Shown here: one piece after another, positions 33,601-43,711 of the stretch
Layout of the letters: each line of letters starts with the position of its first letter
How positions within the stretch are numbered: position 1 is the stretch's first letter
Assembly (NCBI GenBank): GCA_033220425.1
Contig: CM065651.1
Span: 2,852,001-2,916,000, forward strand
DNA length: 64,000 nt
Source: Lepraria neglecta
Taxonomy: Eukaryota > Ascomycota > Lecanoromycetes > Lecanorales > Stereocaulaceae
Direction of reading: 5' to 3'
Translations under genes and position numbers: made by a program
The notes under the pieces: generated by a model
The model's database searches: none
What the model saw: the letters and a program-made list of their open reading frames with translations, nothing else
What the model was told of the DNA's origin: nothing

Positions 33601-34001
33601 TCGGCAAGGTGCAATCAACGAGCCTGGTCAACGACTTCCTTGACTTCCAGTTCTCTGACAAAGTTGCAATTCAAGACCTGCATACTGGATCAATCTCACT
33701 GGCAGCAAACTCCAAGGTCCGCAACGATCTTTGGAAGTACGTCAAAGAAAACTGGAGCGCGGTGCACAAAAAGCTTTCGGCAAATTCTGTGATCACAGAC
33801 CGCTATCTGAAAACGACCCTGTCTAAATTTGCGAGTCATGAGGTTGAGCAAAATATTGCAGCATTCTTCAAAGACAAGGATACAAAAGGCTACGACCGAG
33901 GCCTCGTGCAGGTATCTGATACAGTGAGCGCAAACGCGAATTACAAGCAGCGGGACGAGCAGCAGGTGCAAGAGTGGCTGAAGGCTCATGGCTACGCCTA
34001 G
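30673..34001 (+). CDS. APE2: M1-family zinc aminopeptidase (Ape2/Aap1 type), two plausible starts
   Basis: Puromycin-sensitive-type aminopeptidase that trims N-terminal residues from peptides. Six exons: 30,673-31,728, 31,872-32,028, 32,080-32,216, 32,373-33,100, 33,146-33,358 and 33,410-34,001. The long form has 960 residues. Its GAMEN substrate motif is at 368-372. The zinc site HELAH is at 404-408, split by an intron after the first base of the Glu codon, with the third ligand Glu at 427. The first 86 residues are rich in Arg/Ser with few acidic residues ([14 protein letters not shown]) and look like a mitochondrial presequence. The Met at 30,931 ([13 protein letters not shown]) begins the conserved domain and gives an 874-residue cytosolic form. 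Alternative translation or transcription starts would give dual targeting, as proposed for yeast Ape2. The 5' limit is the first in-frame ATG. Confidence 0.95.
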
Positions 34002-34486
34002 GCTGGTAGCCAGCCGATGCCGGAGGCAGCAATATAGCTAGAGAGTATGCATAGCAATATCACCCATAGGGGGTGGTAGTACCATGCTTCGCCACTAAAC
34101 AATTGCACACCCGAAAGTCTCGTGAGTCCGTAGCTATGGCATTACGAACTCGACCTTGACCTCGAGACTAGTTGTAGCTGTAACATGTGGCTGCGATGAT
34201 GCGAATGACATGCGTATGATCAAAACCGCATATCATTTTTCGCTCCATGTGGTCGTTACGAGTACGTGTCATAGGGCTGAGGCGCGCTAATCGCTTCCAG
34301 ACTAGACAGTATTTTTGCCGGTGCTGTCTGACACCGTTCCTGATTGATGCTTCGTACAGACTACACATACTCAACCTTCAGCATCATCCTCTTACTACAC
34401 TAGAGTAGACTCTGACTCTATATCCGATCATTGGCTTCTTCTATTCCTACTCATTTCCCTGCAAGTCCACACACTCGCCCTTCAAC
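34002..34486. other. Intergenic, YPT1 promoter
   Basis: Tandem gap of 485 bp. It is C/T-rich (pyrimidine tracts such as TTCTTCTATTCC) in the last 60 bp before the YPT1 ATG, usual for strongly expressed fungal genes. No other feature is seen. Confidence 0.4.
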
Positions 34487-35466
34487 ATGAATCCAGAGTT
34501 GTACGTCCAACGGTCACAAGGTCGATGCCTTTGCAGTTTACTGATAATGTGATAATACAGAGCCCATCTCTCCTACCTATAACCTCCATACGAAGAACTG
34601 CATTGTCAAAGATGATGCTCATAGACTATGCCCTGGGACTTGGTAAGACAGTGGACTTATGCTAACATCGCCTCTCTGCAGATACGACTACCTCTTCAAG
34701 CTCCTCCTCATCGGTGACTCAGGAGTGGGAAAGTCTTGCTTGCTATTACGGTTCGCGGATGACACATATACCGAGAGCTACATCTCGACTATCGGCGTTG
34801 ACTTCGTAAGGCCGCTTTCTCCGCCGCTGCTGCCAAGGCCAGAACAAGCCAACTAACAAAAGGCCAGAAAATCCGAACGATCGAACTAGATGGCAAGACA
34901 GTGAAGCTCCAGATCGTACGCCTACTACACTCTCTGAGATTGGCGTTCGAAAGGCTAACGTTTTTGGCAGTGGGACACCGCAGGCCAAGAGCGATTCCGA
35001 ACGATCACATCTTCCTACTACCGCGGTGCACACGGCATCTGTGTCGTCTACGATGTGACAGACATGGACTCGTTCAATAATGTCAAGCAGTGGCTTCAAG
35101 AGATCGACCGTTATGCTACAGAGGGTGTGAACAAATTGCTTGTTGGCAACAAGAGTGATATGTCGGATAAGAAGGTTGTGGAGTACACAGTTGCAAAGGT
35201 GCGTCTGAGTGCCTAGACTTTGGAGATGAGTTTGGAATGGCAGGCATCGCTAACAAGGTTTTGTCATTCAGGAATTCGCGGACAGCCTCGGCATCCCCTT
35301 CCTAGAAACCTCAGCCAAGAACGCATCAAACGTCGAACAAGCCTTCCTAACCATGGCCCGACAGATCAAAGAGCGAATGGGCACTACCACAGTTAACAAC
35401 AAACCCACAGTCCAAGTCGGACAAGGACAAGGCGTGCAGTCAGGCTCCGCGGGCGGGTGTTGCTAG
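34487..35466 (+). CDS. YPT1: Rab GTPase Ypt1 (Rab1)
   Basis: Small GTPase controlling ER-to-Golgi transport and autophagosome formation. Five exons: 34,487-34,500, 34,682-34,805, 34,868-34,915, 34,971-35,198 and 35,272-35,466, giving 202 residues. G-motifs are all intact: GDSGVGKS (16-23), TIGVDF at the effector loop, WDTAGQE, NKSD and ETSAK. The C-terminus ends GGCC, the double-Cys site for geranylgeranylation. The first exon encodes only MNPE plus two bases; with the visible GTACGT donor the join adds a Leu (MNPELYDYLF) compared with the usual MNPEYDYLF. This one-residue difference is the only oddity. Four introns fall within a very conserved coding sequence, so the model is secure elsewhere. 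Confidence 0.97.
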
Positions 35467-36217
35467 AGTGTTCGCTTCAAGGCCTTAGGAGGGATACTGG
35501 AAAGAATACATCATGAGAACAAGAGACCGGGTTTTGGAGGTCTCAATACGTATACAACACGTGTCTTGCCTGCAGTCATGGATGGCTTTGCGAGCGTTTA
35601 GAGGGTTCTGGCGATGATGTGAATCTGGTCGACTTGGACTCTGCTGGACATTGATTATTCTTCTAATGGCTGTGGTAGGATGCGGATAGAGTTCACTTGC
35701 TGTCTTCATGCAGGTTCGGCATTGTCTCATAGGTGTTTGTACTCAGCAAATCAAGATTTCTCATACTCGGGGTCTCTCTTCTATTTCGCAGCTTTGCACT
35801 CTGATCCATATCATGTCATTCATGATCGGGAAATATTATCCTGCTTTTTTCCTGTTCATGAAGTAAAATCAATCTCAGACTCTCTCACCTTCCCCTGCGT
35901 AACGTCGTCAAATCTAGCCACTCAGACCGACAACTACATTAGAAAGTCCATCGCCCGCTTTCATCCAACTATGGTCCTTTCCCGCCGTTCCTTCTTCCCG
36001 CTCGATTCCCGGCATTATCGGAACTGCTATCGCCACATCGACAGCCCATGTTGTTCTCCTTCTCTTTAAGTCCACTCACCACTCTCCTCCCACCCTCCCC
36101 ATTCCTCTCACCGCATTCCCCCTTATCACACCCACTCTGCACTGGCTCAGCCCACCTCACTAACTTCTTAGCTCTCCCACCATACCTAACCCCCGCACCA
36201 CATTCCCTAAACCTCGC
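35467..36217. other. Intergenic region after YPT1
   Basis: About 750 bp, becoming strongly pyrimidine-rich on the plus strand from about 36,050 (clusters of CTCC and CCTC). The YPT1 3' UTR should be here. Open frames in the skewed DNA (35,680-36,069; 36,048-36,308) look like artefacts of composition. Confidence 0.4.
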
Positions 36218-36509
36218 CTACTTGTCCTCTCTCGCTCTCTTCGCCTCCCGCTTCCACCGCGGCAGCCGACTCCTCCCCCTGTCTCCATCTCCCCGCAGGC
36301 GTTTCTGACGCTTGATATATGCCGTCCATGCCAAGTTCAGTGTGGCGAGGACGAAACAGAATAAGAGTAGGGCGTGGATATATTCGTCGAGGGAATCTGG
36401 GAAGCGATGTTGGCGGAGGCGCTTGCCTTCGAGGGTTGATTTGCACGGGTAGGGGGGGGCTGGGAAGGGTGAGGGTGCGGAAGCGCATGGCGTGGGTTGT
36501 GTGGTGCAT
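36218..36509 (-). CDS. Small single-pass membrane protein, frame broken at a G8 run
   Basis: From the ATG at 36,509 the frame reads MHHTTHAMRFRTLTLP and then loses sense. One base further on, the frame reads a convincing protein: LRQHRFPDSLDEYIHALLLF, a hydrophobic span to WTAYI, then a very basic tail (IKRQKRLRG, LPRWKREAKRAR), stop at 36,218. The two parts meet at a run of eight G on the plus strand (36,452-36,459). With seven, a 96-residue protein with one membrane span (about 44-64) would be read through. Homopolymer slippage in the sequence or a recent lesion explains this equally well. The basic tail predicts a cytosolic C-terminus. No known family. Confidence 0.5.
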
Positions 36510-36914
36510 GGTGGGAATAAGAAGATGATTGGTGGGGAGGTTTGTGAGATTGATTGGGGGGTAATGCTATGGTTGCGCGCTGAAGCGTGGAGATGGAGGG
36601 GATGGGAATGGGCATGGGAAGGGGTGGAAGGTGGAGAGAGGGGAGAAGGTATTGAGGAGATGTGAGTGGGTTCTTTAGGTCATGGTATTCTTGGTTTCGT
36701 CGACGCAGGTGAATATTATGCCGGTTGAACTTCTCTGCCAAGACAGTAGCTGTACTCCTGTTTCCTGCGAGATTTCACAGTTTTGAAATTTGGAATCACT
36801 GTTTTCGATGCCAGGTCTTGAGATTTCCACTCTCATGTCTAAGTGCCTGCCTTCATACCCATGAGTCGAGCCGCTAACGGTGCACAAAAAGTCCTTCGAG
36901 ACTGCCGACTACTC

Positions 36915-37151
36915 TCAGTAGTAATCTTCGCCCGGGTGCTGGGGATTCTCGACGGCTACTAGGCCCGCCTCAAGGGCTTTTGATTTTTGGTACTCGTCAA
37001 ACCGCCTTTTCCTTCGTCGGTAGCTGATTGTGGGGAGGGCGAGGAAGATAACTATGAGAATGACGATGAGGATGTAGTCGAGTGGTGTGGCGCGTCTGGT
37101 GATTTCGGGATTTGGAGGTAAGGGAGCTTCTTGGGAGGTGGATGAGTCCAT
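36915..37151 (-). CDS. Small single-pass membrane protein (78 residues)
   Basis: Intact frame from the ATG at 37,151. The first 24 residues are Ser/Pro-rich and polar. A strong membrane segment follows at about 25-44 (LDYILIVILIVIFLALP). It is followed at once by a basic stop-transfer cluster (YRRRKRRFDEYQKSKA) and an acidic end (GEDYY). By the positive-inside rule the C-terminus is cytosolic. No known family. It shares its layout (polar N-terminus, one span, Arg/Lys cluster, then a helix with E/Y/K-S-K-A residues) with the product of 37,874-38,730. Confidence 0.6.
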   Translation of the reverse strand: MDSSTSQEAPLPPNPEITRRATPLDYILIVILIVIFLALPTISYRRRKRRFDEYQKSKALEAGLVAVENPQHPGEDYY

Positions 37152-37873
37152 GGTTGATTGACGTATGGGTTGACTTGAATGTCTACCGTGTTAATTTGGC
37201 GTTTTAGAGAGAGATTTGTTGCGGAGTTGATATTGGTCAGAGGTGTCGAATAGATGGATCAGGAAACTATACGAGTTCCACTTGCCACGCGCTTTCACTG
37301 GAAGGATAATCGAAACTAAGTTCAAATTGTCAAAAGGGATTGCTTTGCATGTGAGTGTTGTGCCCGTCTCTAACTTTTCCTTCTTGCTCGGATAATTACC
37401 TTCGACGTTACAGCAGGTGAGCAAAAACCTAGCACTTTTCTGCACAAAGTGGAGCAAACCCCGCTCGACTTCTCGCTCTTCGGGAGCTGCAACCCTGTTA
37501 TTTTTCTAGCTCTCTCGAGCAGGAATGAGCCAATTCTCCGTTGTGTCTGAGTAGCAGTGGGTCGATGTCGACGATGCTTGCGCAATGACCGGACGACAAT
37601 GTTTAATAGGCATAAAAGACTTCTCATCTTGGGCTAGTGCCGCCGTTTATTAGAAAGTATAAAAAGTCCTACCTTCTTCTATCATTCCAACTTTGCAAAA
37701 CCTCAAGTGGGATTAGCGTCCCTTAATCAAAACACATTAGGAGACCCATTTCGGTTTCCATTTTCCAACTCTTGGAACCTCACAGGCATAGAATATACGA
37801 ATACATTCCACATCCTGCCCACGTCTCGACTCCACACTCCCGTTGGAAACAGTCCTCCCTATCACTTAGCACC
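37152..37873. other. Intergenic region between two small membrane-protein genes
   Basis: About 720 bp. Two overlapping minus-strand frames (37,191-37,457 and 37,370-37,627) disagree in frame and show no domain. No feature can be supported. Confidence 0.35.
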
Positions 37874-38730
37874 CTATACGTCCATCGACTCATCACTCGA
37901 ACCGGTCGACCAAGATCCCGCACTCTCCTCATCATTGACGCCAAAAGTAACTTTCTTCTTCGGAGTGGCACGCTGTCCCTTCATGGATATACCACTCACA
38001 ATCGTGGGCCAAGAGGATGCGATTTCCTCATCGTTGACGGCAAAAGAAACCTTCTTTGGAGCAGGGAATTTATCTACCAAAGTCTTCGATGGGGCTAGTA
38101 CTGAGGGATTTTGTAAGTGTTCTCGCTCACGACCGTTGACCACGAGGAAGGCTCACTATTTGCAGGACCGTTCGATTTCTTTATCGGTTTGGAGCCACGG
38201 CTTGGATCGTCGAAGGTCCTGTAGAGGAATTCTACCTCACTATCTCTGGAAGATCGGTGCAGTAGCGGCTCAGTCTTGGAACGATAGGGTTTGGGTCGTT
38301 GAGCCCTTCCGTTTCCGTATTCTGGCTGCGTACTTGTTAGTACCAGTGATTGGTACTTTGGACGGTTGATGTCTATTGGTGAAGCGGGCTTTGAGACTAT
38401 TCAACATTAGCTGATTAGGAAAAGCTGGGGAGGTGGCTGCTGCTGACCTGTTTCGGTAACTTCCATCCATGCGACGACCTTTGCCTTACTTTTCTCGATC
38501 TTCTGTGCATCTTCTGCTTCTTCTCGGTACTCCAACTCAGCCATGCGCTTCCGTTTGCGTTCGTTCAAGTATGCCGAAAAGTTGAATAGGAAGAAGAGGA
38601 ATAGAAATATAGAGATGACCAAAAGCAAGCGCTGATGATGTTCTTCTGCAGGCCAATACGCCTTTGGTGGCTGCTCGAGAGGAGCATTTGGTGCATTGGG
38701 AGCACTCTCCCTTAAGCGAGAGGCAGGCAT
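37874..38730 (-). CDS. Three-exon single-pass membrane protein with duplicated KV(S/T)F element
   Basis: Three exons can be joined by standard splice sites: 38,730-38,448, 38,396-38,157 and 38,100-37,874 (introns 51 and 56 bp). They total exactly 250 codons and give 249 residues. The N-terminus is Pro-rich, and a membrane span lies at about 34-54 (LLLVISIFLFLFFLF). A basic/acidic helix follows (LNERKRKRMAELEYREEAED) and then a long Ser/Arg-rich region. The C-terminal third has two copies of a 33-residue-spaced element: PKKVSFAVNDEE (189-200) and PKKKVTFGVNDEE (221-233), each followed by S/A-x-SW. The cores KVSF and KVTF fit the R/K-V-x-F docking motif of protein phosphatase 1. No known family. 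Function is inferred only from the motif: a membrane-anchored PP1 adaptor is possible. The first donor is GTCAGC, less usual than GTAAGT. Confidence 0.62.
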
Positions 38731-39060
38731 CGTGCGGACTGGTTTGAAGATGCTTCGAGGGAAGAGCACGCAGTTAAAATGGTATGGTGCAAGGTGGTCG
38801 ACGTGTTGACGATGTTAGCAGATATTGGGTTCTGCAAGGGAATTTATCAAGAAAAATGTGATAAACAAATGCGAATATTAGAAACTTTTTTGCATGTGGG
38901 TGAGAACATTTATATTAAGTTCGTCATTTGAATTTACATCATTCTAAAACTTTCAGTACCAATCCGCAGTCTCGTGCCCCCTTTCATTCTGTTCATCATT
39001 TGAAAGTGTGTCATTCCAACCCTTGCAGGACTTATCCACAAGGCTATTTCCCGTTTACAC
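38731..39060. other. Intergenic, AT-rich
   Basis: About 330 bp, AT-rich, between two small minus-strand membrane-protein genes. It contains the promoter of the three-exon gene. No reading frame or repeat of note. Confidence 0.4.
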
Positions 39061-39207
39061 CTAAGTGATCACACTGCAGCCGCCCCAAATGCCGAAACAC
39101 CCATACAACACAGACAGGAGAACTAGTACGACGCCGAGGACTAGGCCCATGGTTATTCCCACGGCGACGAGAACCCACCAGAAACAGGATTCTTCGAATT
39201 TGGACAT
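39061..39207 (-). CDS. 48-residue membrane microprotein
   Basis: The first in-frame ATG is at 39,207 and the frame closes at 39,061, giving 48 residues. It begins MSKFEESCFWW. A long hydrophobic span (about 9-35, VLVAVGITMGLVLGVVLVLL) is rich in Gly and Val. The tail has two Cys and aromatic residues (LYGCFGIWGGC). Upstream in-frame sequence has no ATG. The composition is far from random for a short frame, and the gene sits among three other small single-span genes on the same strand. No family recognised. Confidence 0.45.
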   Translation of the reverse strand: MSKFEESCFWWVLVAVGITMGLVLGVVLVLLSVLYGCFGIWGGCSVIT

Positions 39208-39712
39208 TTTGCGTGTTTGGTGGGAATTTGGGAGGATTATTTGATTGTCAGGGGTTTGGAAGTGGTGGTGGTGAGAGTACAAGTCTTCAGAAAGCAATAA
39301 AACCTAATGCATGATCTTCCTGAGATGATAATGTGAAAATCTTGAAACGCCATGCAATAGGAAATGAATTGTGATCCTAACGACGATACAGGAGCGCAAC
39401 CTGGCGAAAGGACCGGTCTGTTGCCCTTGGAATCCGATAGTATTGACACCAAGACATGTTGGAAACGACCATGCACGGAGACGAGAACCTGCCAAAGGAC
39501 CTGCCTTTAGAGAACGTGCCGTATGAAGAGCATCGGAGGTCGTAGGTCATAGAGCTTTGGAAACCATAGATCATGCAGACGTTTAAATGGGTGAGGGTCG
39601 AAGGAGGATGAAAAGTGAAAGAAGAAACCAACAAGTCTTGGCCTTTTTTCCAACCACCAGGCCTAAACTCCGCCGTATACCCGACATTTTCTTCCAATAA
39701 ACAACAACAACA
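39208..39712. promoter_or_regulatory. Divergent promoter region (microprotein / WD40 gene)
   Basis: This 505-bp gap lies between the microprotein ATG (minus) and the WD40 gene ATG (plus). Just before the latter lies a run of CAA triplets (AAACAACAACAACA, about 39,699-39,712), a common unstructured leader context in fungi. No factor site is named. Confidence 0.35.
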
Positions 39713-41032
39713 ATGTCCAAGTCCACAGATCCCGACCACTTCTTTCAAACCAGGTCTCGGCCCCTCTTCTAACTCCCTCTTCTTCCTTCATACTAACATT
39801 CTCCAGCCACTCCCTCGCCGAAACAACCCGCAAAGCCTCCAAATCCAAAAACAATTTCGGCTCCCCCATCCGCCTCCAATCCAAGATCCTCGCCGTCCTC
39901 GCAGACCCAACCCATGATGAAGCAGTATACGTAGCCGAGAGCGCGGGGACGGTCAGACGTGTCGTGCTTGAAGTAGGTGAGATCCCCCATTCCGCAATCT
40001 TCGTTCCAAATGTCCCTTCCACTCGGCGCTAAACAGAGAGACATATAGACCGGTAGCACCTCCCACCTCTACCGCGGCCCCACCGCCCCCCTCACATCCA
40101 TCGCCCTGTCCCCGGATAACGGAACGCTCTTCGCCGGCTGCTGGGACAAATCGATCTGGTCGTGGGACCTGCGCACCCGTGCGCCAGGACGACGTTATCT
40201 TGGCCATACCGATTTCGTGAAAGCGGTACTATATCTACGTCTAAACGGCATCGATGTACTCGTCTCCGGCGGCGCGGATGCAAGTGTTATAATTTGGAGG
40301 GTGGAGACGGGGGAGAAATTATTCACGCTGAAGGGGCATACGATGGGCGTGCTTGACCTTGCCGTGGACCCTCAGACGTATCCTCCAGCAGCGAGTGACC
40401 AGGGAGCGGTAGTAATACTCAGTGCTGGGAGTGATAGATCGATACGGCGGTGGGCTATTACGGCGGATCTGTCGTCTGCCTCAGAAATCGATCCCTCCAA
40501 CCTAATCCTGGCGCACGAAACCTCCGTCTACAACCTCTCCTTCGACAACGACACCGACCTCTGGACCGCCTCCGCAGATGGGACCGCTAAATGCCTTTCC
40601 CGCGAACGGAATTGGATGGCCGACACAGCGCTTGAGCATGGCGATTACGTTAGAGCGGTAGCTATTGATGAGGTGGGAGGGTGGGTGATTAGTGCGGGGA
40701 GGGATGAGCATGTGAAGGTGTGGGATAAAGGGAGTGGAAAGTTGAGGTTTGTGCTGGAGGGGCATTTTGAGGAGATTACTGGGTTGGTCGTTGTGGGCCC
40801 ACCCATGGGAAGGGAGAGGTGGGTTGTTAGTGTGGGGATTGATGCTACGATTAGGCGATGGAGGTTGGAGACGCAAGAGTTGGGGAAGGCGGTTAAGGAG
40901 GCGGAGGATGATAGGAATGGGGTGGAGAAAGACGAGGGAGAAAAGGAGGTGGTCAGTGGCAAAGAGAATCCGTTTGGCATCGACGAGGATGAGCAGAGGG
41001 AGCTAGATGAATTGATGAATGATAGCGAATAA
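39713..41032 (+). CDS. WD40-repeat protein, function unassigned
   Basis: Three exons: 39,713-39,753, 39,807-39,972 and 40,049-41,032 (introns 53 and 76 bp), giving 396 residues. Several WD40 blades are clear: SIALSPDNGTLFAGCWDKSIWSWDL, GIDVLVSGGADASVIIWRV, VILSAGSDRSIRRWAI, GWVISAGRDEHVKVWD and WVVSVGIDATIRRWRL. The C-terminal ~60 residues are acidic and probably disordered, ending DEQRELDELMNDSE. Unlike the pseudogene at 4.6-6.5 kb it is complete and has its own start, so it is a stand-alone propeller protein, probably a scaffold. I cannot name the ortholog. Confidence 0.85.
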
Positions 41033-41135
41033 ACATGGTATCTATGAGAGCTTTGATACCCAATATCTAAAATTCAAAGCTTCATGCAAACGATGCATGC
41101 TGTGATCAATCTTGAAAGCCGGTTCCCCGTTCAAG

Positions 41136-43711
41136 TTAGTAATCGTTCAATCTCAGCTTCTTCCCCACAGCCCTTCTCTGTTGCATAGCCTTCTCGCCTG
41201 TGCGATCCTTCTCCTTCTCCTCTTGACTGGCTTTGATAGCTTGAAGCAGCATGCCGGCATCGAAAAAACCATCTACGAAACTTCAGTCAGTATCGAAAGT
41301 CCACGAGTAGGAACAGAAAAGGCAACTTACATCCACCCAATCCATCATCATCATCACTCTCCTCCTTGTCCTCATCAACAGCATTTTTCTCTCCCTTGAT
41401 TGCTCTCCCTTTGCTCTTCTTGTGATTCGACTCCGGCCGTTCCTCCACCTCTCTCGCCCGACTTGCCTTCGGAGACTTTGACTTCTGCTGCGTTGACCTC
41501 AACAATCTCCTAATTTCCAAGAAGTATGCCTCCATTGCATCGATAAAGCGTTTGGTCTGTCTGTGCTTGCTACTAGCGCAGATGGATACCGAGTCGTCTT
41601 TGATGATGTACCCAATACCAAATCCATCGCCAGAGGTGGGGCCGAACCCGAATTGGCGAAGGGAAGGATTGCCGCAGTTGGAGGTAGAGATGATGGTATT
41701 GTTGATCTTTTCCCAGCCGCTGTCAGAGAAGAGTCCGGGCATGTGTTGGGCTGACTGTTTGGGGTGAGGAGAGGGAGACATGTTGTCGTCCTCCCGCGAA
41801 ACAGAGTTCCTATTTGGAGAGCCCATTTCGCTACCAGCGTCGACGGGGCTGGAATATCCATCGGTACCATTGCTGCTAGCGGCTTCGGCACCTTCTTCAT
41901 CAAGGGCGCGCTGCCAGACGCAGTAAAGGGCGTACAGGTGGCGGTCTTGGCCGAGAGCTTTGGCACATTCTTTAGTGCGGGCAGTGTGCGTTTGACATGC
42001 CTTGCGAAGAGCCTCGATCTTCTTAGGAGCGGGATGATCGGCCCAGAATGTACGGACGAAATCGGATGATTCTGCTGAGACTGCACGTATAGCCTCGGTG
42101 CGGCCGTGGAGGAAGGCTTTGGTCATGGCAGGCTCATAGGTATTCTCAACTCGCCCATAGAGACCATAGTAAGCGCCTTGAAAGGCCATTTGAACGAAGG
42201 CGTCCGGGGAGAAACCCATGCCGGTCATGAAATTCTTGCCGTAGCCTTTGAATTCTAGCGTTTGAAACTCGTTCTGTTGAATGAGGTCCGCCAACCTGGT
42301 TTCCGCAAACCGCAGCGCCGTGCTGAGTTCTGGTAACATGTCCCATTCCAGTTTGTGGGGCGTTGTGCTGACGTCTCCAAAGCTAGCAGGATCTCTTTTA
42401 GATGGGTCTGGGCTGTCCGACGCCCACAGACTGGGAGCTTGGCCATTAATGCTCTTAGCGAAGCGCAAGATAGTGTCCGTATATACGTCGCTGGCGAATC
42501 TCAGGACCGTGTGACCGTCGACGCCGGTATGCTCAAAGTTGATTCCTGCGCTGCCATTCTTACACACGATGATTTGCAATTTATCATACCAGCGATTAGT
42601 GCAGGTGCCAACCTGAACACCCTTCACGACCTCGCTAGTGCCACAGAGCATGTTCCCACAAAGTGCAGCGCTGGTCGCAGGCTCCACGTAGTCAAGGCAC
42701 AGGACGAACAATGCCGAATCCACAGTGTTGAGACATTCCGCATTATTCGAATCTTCATCCCGATTCAAAACGTCTCTCAGTCCAGACCAGATCTTTCGAT
42801 TCTCGGTACTCAGGACTCCCAATGCACCTTTGGCTGCTTCATGAATAGGGGTATCTTCCGCATCATCAACAATGACCTGAAGATTGATTACCATGTCCTT
42901 CTCCGACATGATCAGCTCGGCATTGTCGTCCAGAACGTCAAACCAATACATTTGGCCCTTGCAAAGTACAACTATGTGCTTTGCACCACTATCCTGTGCA
43001 ATCTGACAACCATTTTCAGTTGGCACCCGAGCCGTGCCAAACAGCCTTGAGTACTGATACATGTCCAATGGTTGGCCGCGGAGGGTGTCTGGAGGCAGCT
43101 CCTCCTTCCGTACGGCGCGGACAAAACATAGAGCTGATATGACAAGGGACGCGGCGCGCGTGACCTGATTATCTCGAGCAGGTGTGGGGTCATCTTCAAG
43201 GAGGAAGAACGGGTTGAGGTTGAGAACCACCGGGTTTTCAAAATTCAAGTATGAATCGTACCCTGTGTCAACCGATTAGCCTTGGCCGGCGGGACAGTTC
43301 TCCTGAAACCATGTCGGACGTACAGAACTGCTCAATGTAGCTTGTCTTCCCAGTAGCATATTTCTTCAGTCTCGCCTGCAGCTCCGCACCCTCCCCTTTG
43401 AGGAACTCGTATGCTGCCGCAGCCGTTTCGTCTTGCTCTCGCTTGCTTTGTAATGGTTTGAGGACCTCGCAGTAATTCTTGAGCGTGGACTCGAGCTCTG
43501 GTATGGGAAGCTTTGCAAGCTTGTCTTGAGCGGCGAACGTGATGCCGGGCTTTTTCGTCACCCCATGGTTTGCTAGAGGCTCCTTCTGCGCAGGAGAAAA
43601 CGAGTCTTGAGCTTCTTTGTTTGAAGGGCGTTCGGAGTCAGAGATGGGCGGTTGCGAATTGGCCAGCGACTCGTTCAGAGACTTAGGCATGGTGAAGGTG
43701 CGTACTGGCAT
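41136..43711 (-). CDS. facC: Cytosolic carnitine acetyltransferase, FacC/Yat2 type
   Basis: Transfers acetyl groups between CoA and carnitine so that acetyl units can cross organelle membranes; needed for growth on acetate in Aspergillus. Three exons: 43,711-43,324, 43,262-41,331 and 41,272-41,136, giving 818 residues. The choline/carnitine acyltransferase core contains the catalytic His374 in GINFEHTGVDGHTVLRF, with NRWYDKLQIIVCKNG just before it and a QDRHLYALYC block later. The long Ser/Lys-rich C-terminal extension ending in GYGFFDAGMLLQAIK distinguishes the FacC branch from the peroxisomal/mitochondrial AcuJ/Cat2 enzyme. There is no obvious N-terminal targeting peptide or C-terminal peroxisomal tripeptide (ends LNDY), fitting the cytosol. 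The start at 43,711 could instead be the next Met at 43,690. It is convergent with the WD40 gene, about 100 bp apart. Confidence 0.92.

Noticed and set aside
36337-36741. Minus-strand 134-codon Pro/His/Ser-rich frame
   Set aside because: It is the wrong frame of the pyrimidine-rich leader and coding region of the small membrane-protein gene at 36,218-36,509; low-complexity composition explains it.
39713-41032. WD40 gene as another NLR sensor fragment
   Set aside because: It has its own start, three exons in good frame, a complete propeller-sized product and an acidic tail, unlike the truncated NLR-type repeats at 4.6-6.5 kb.
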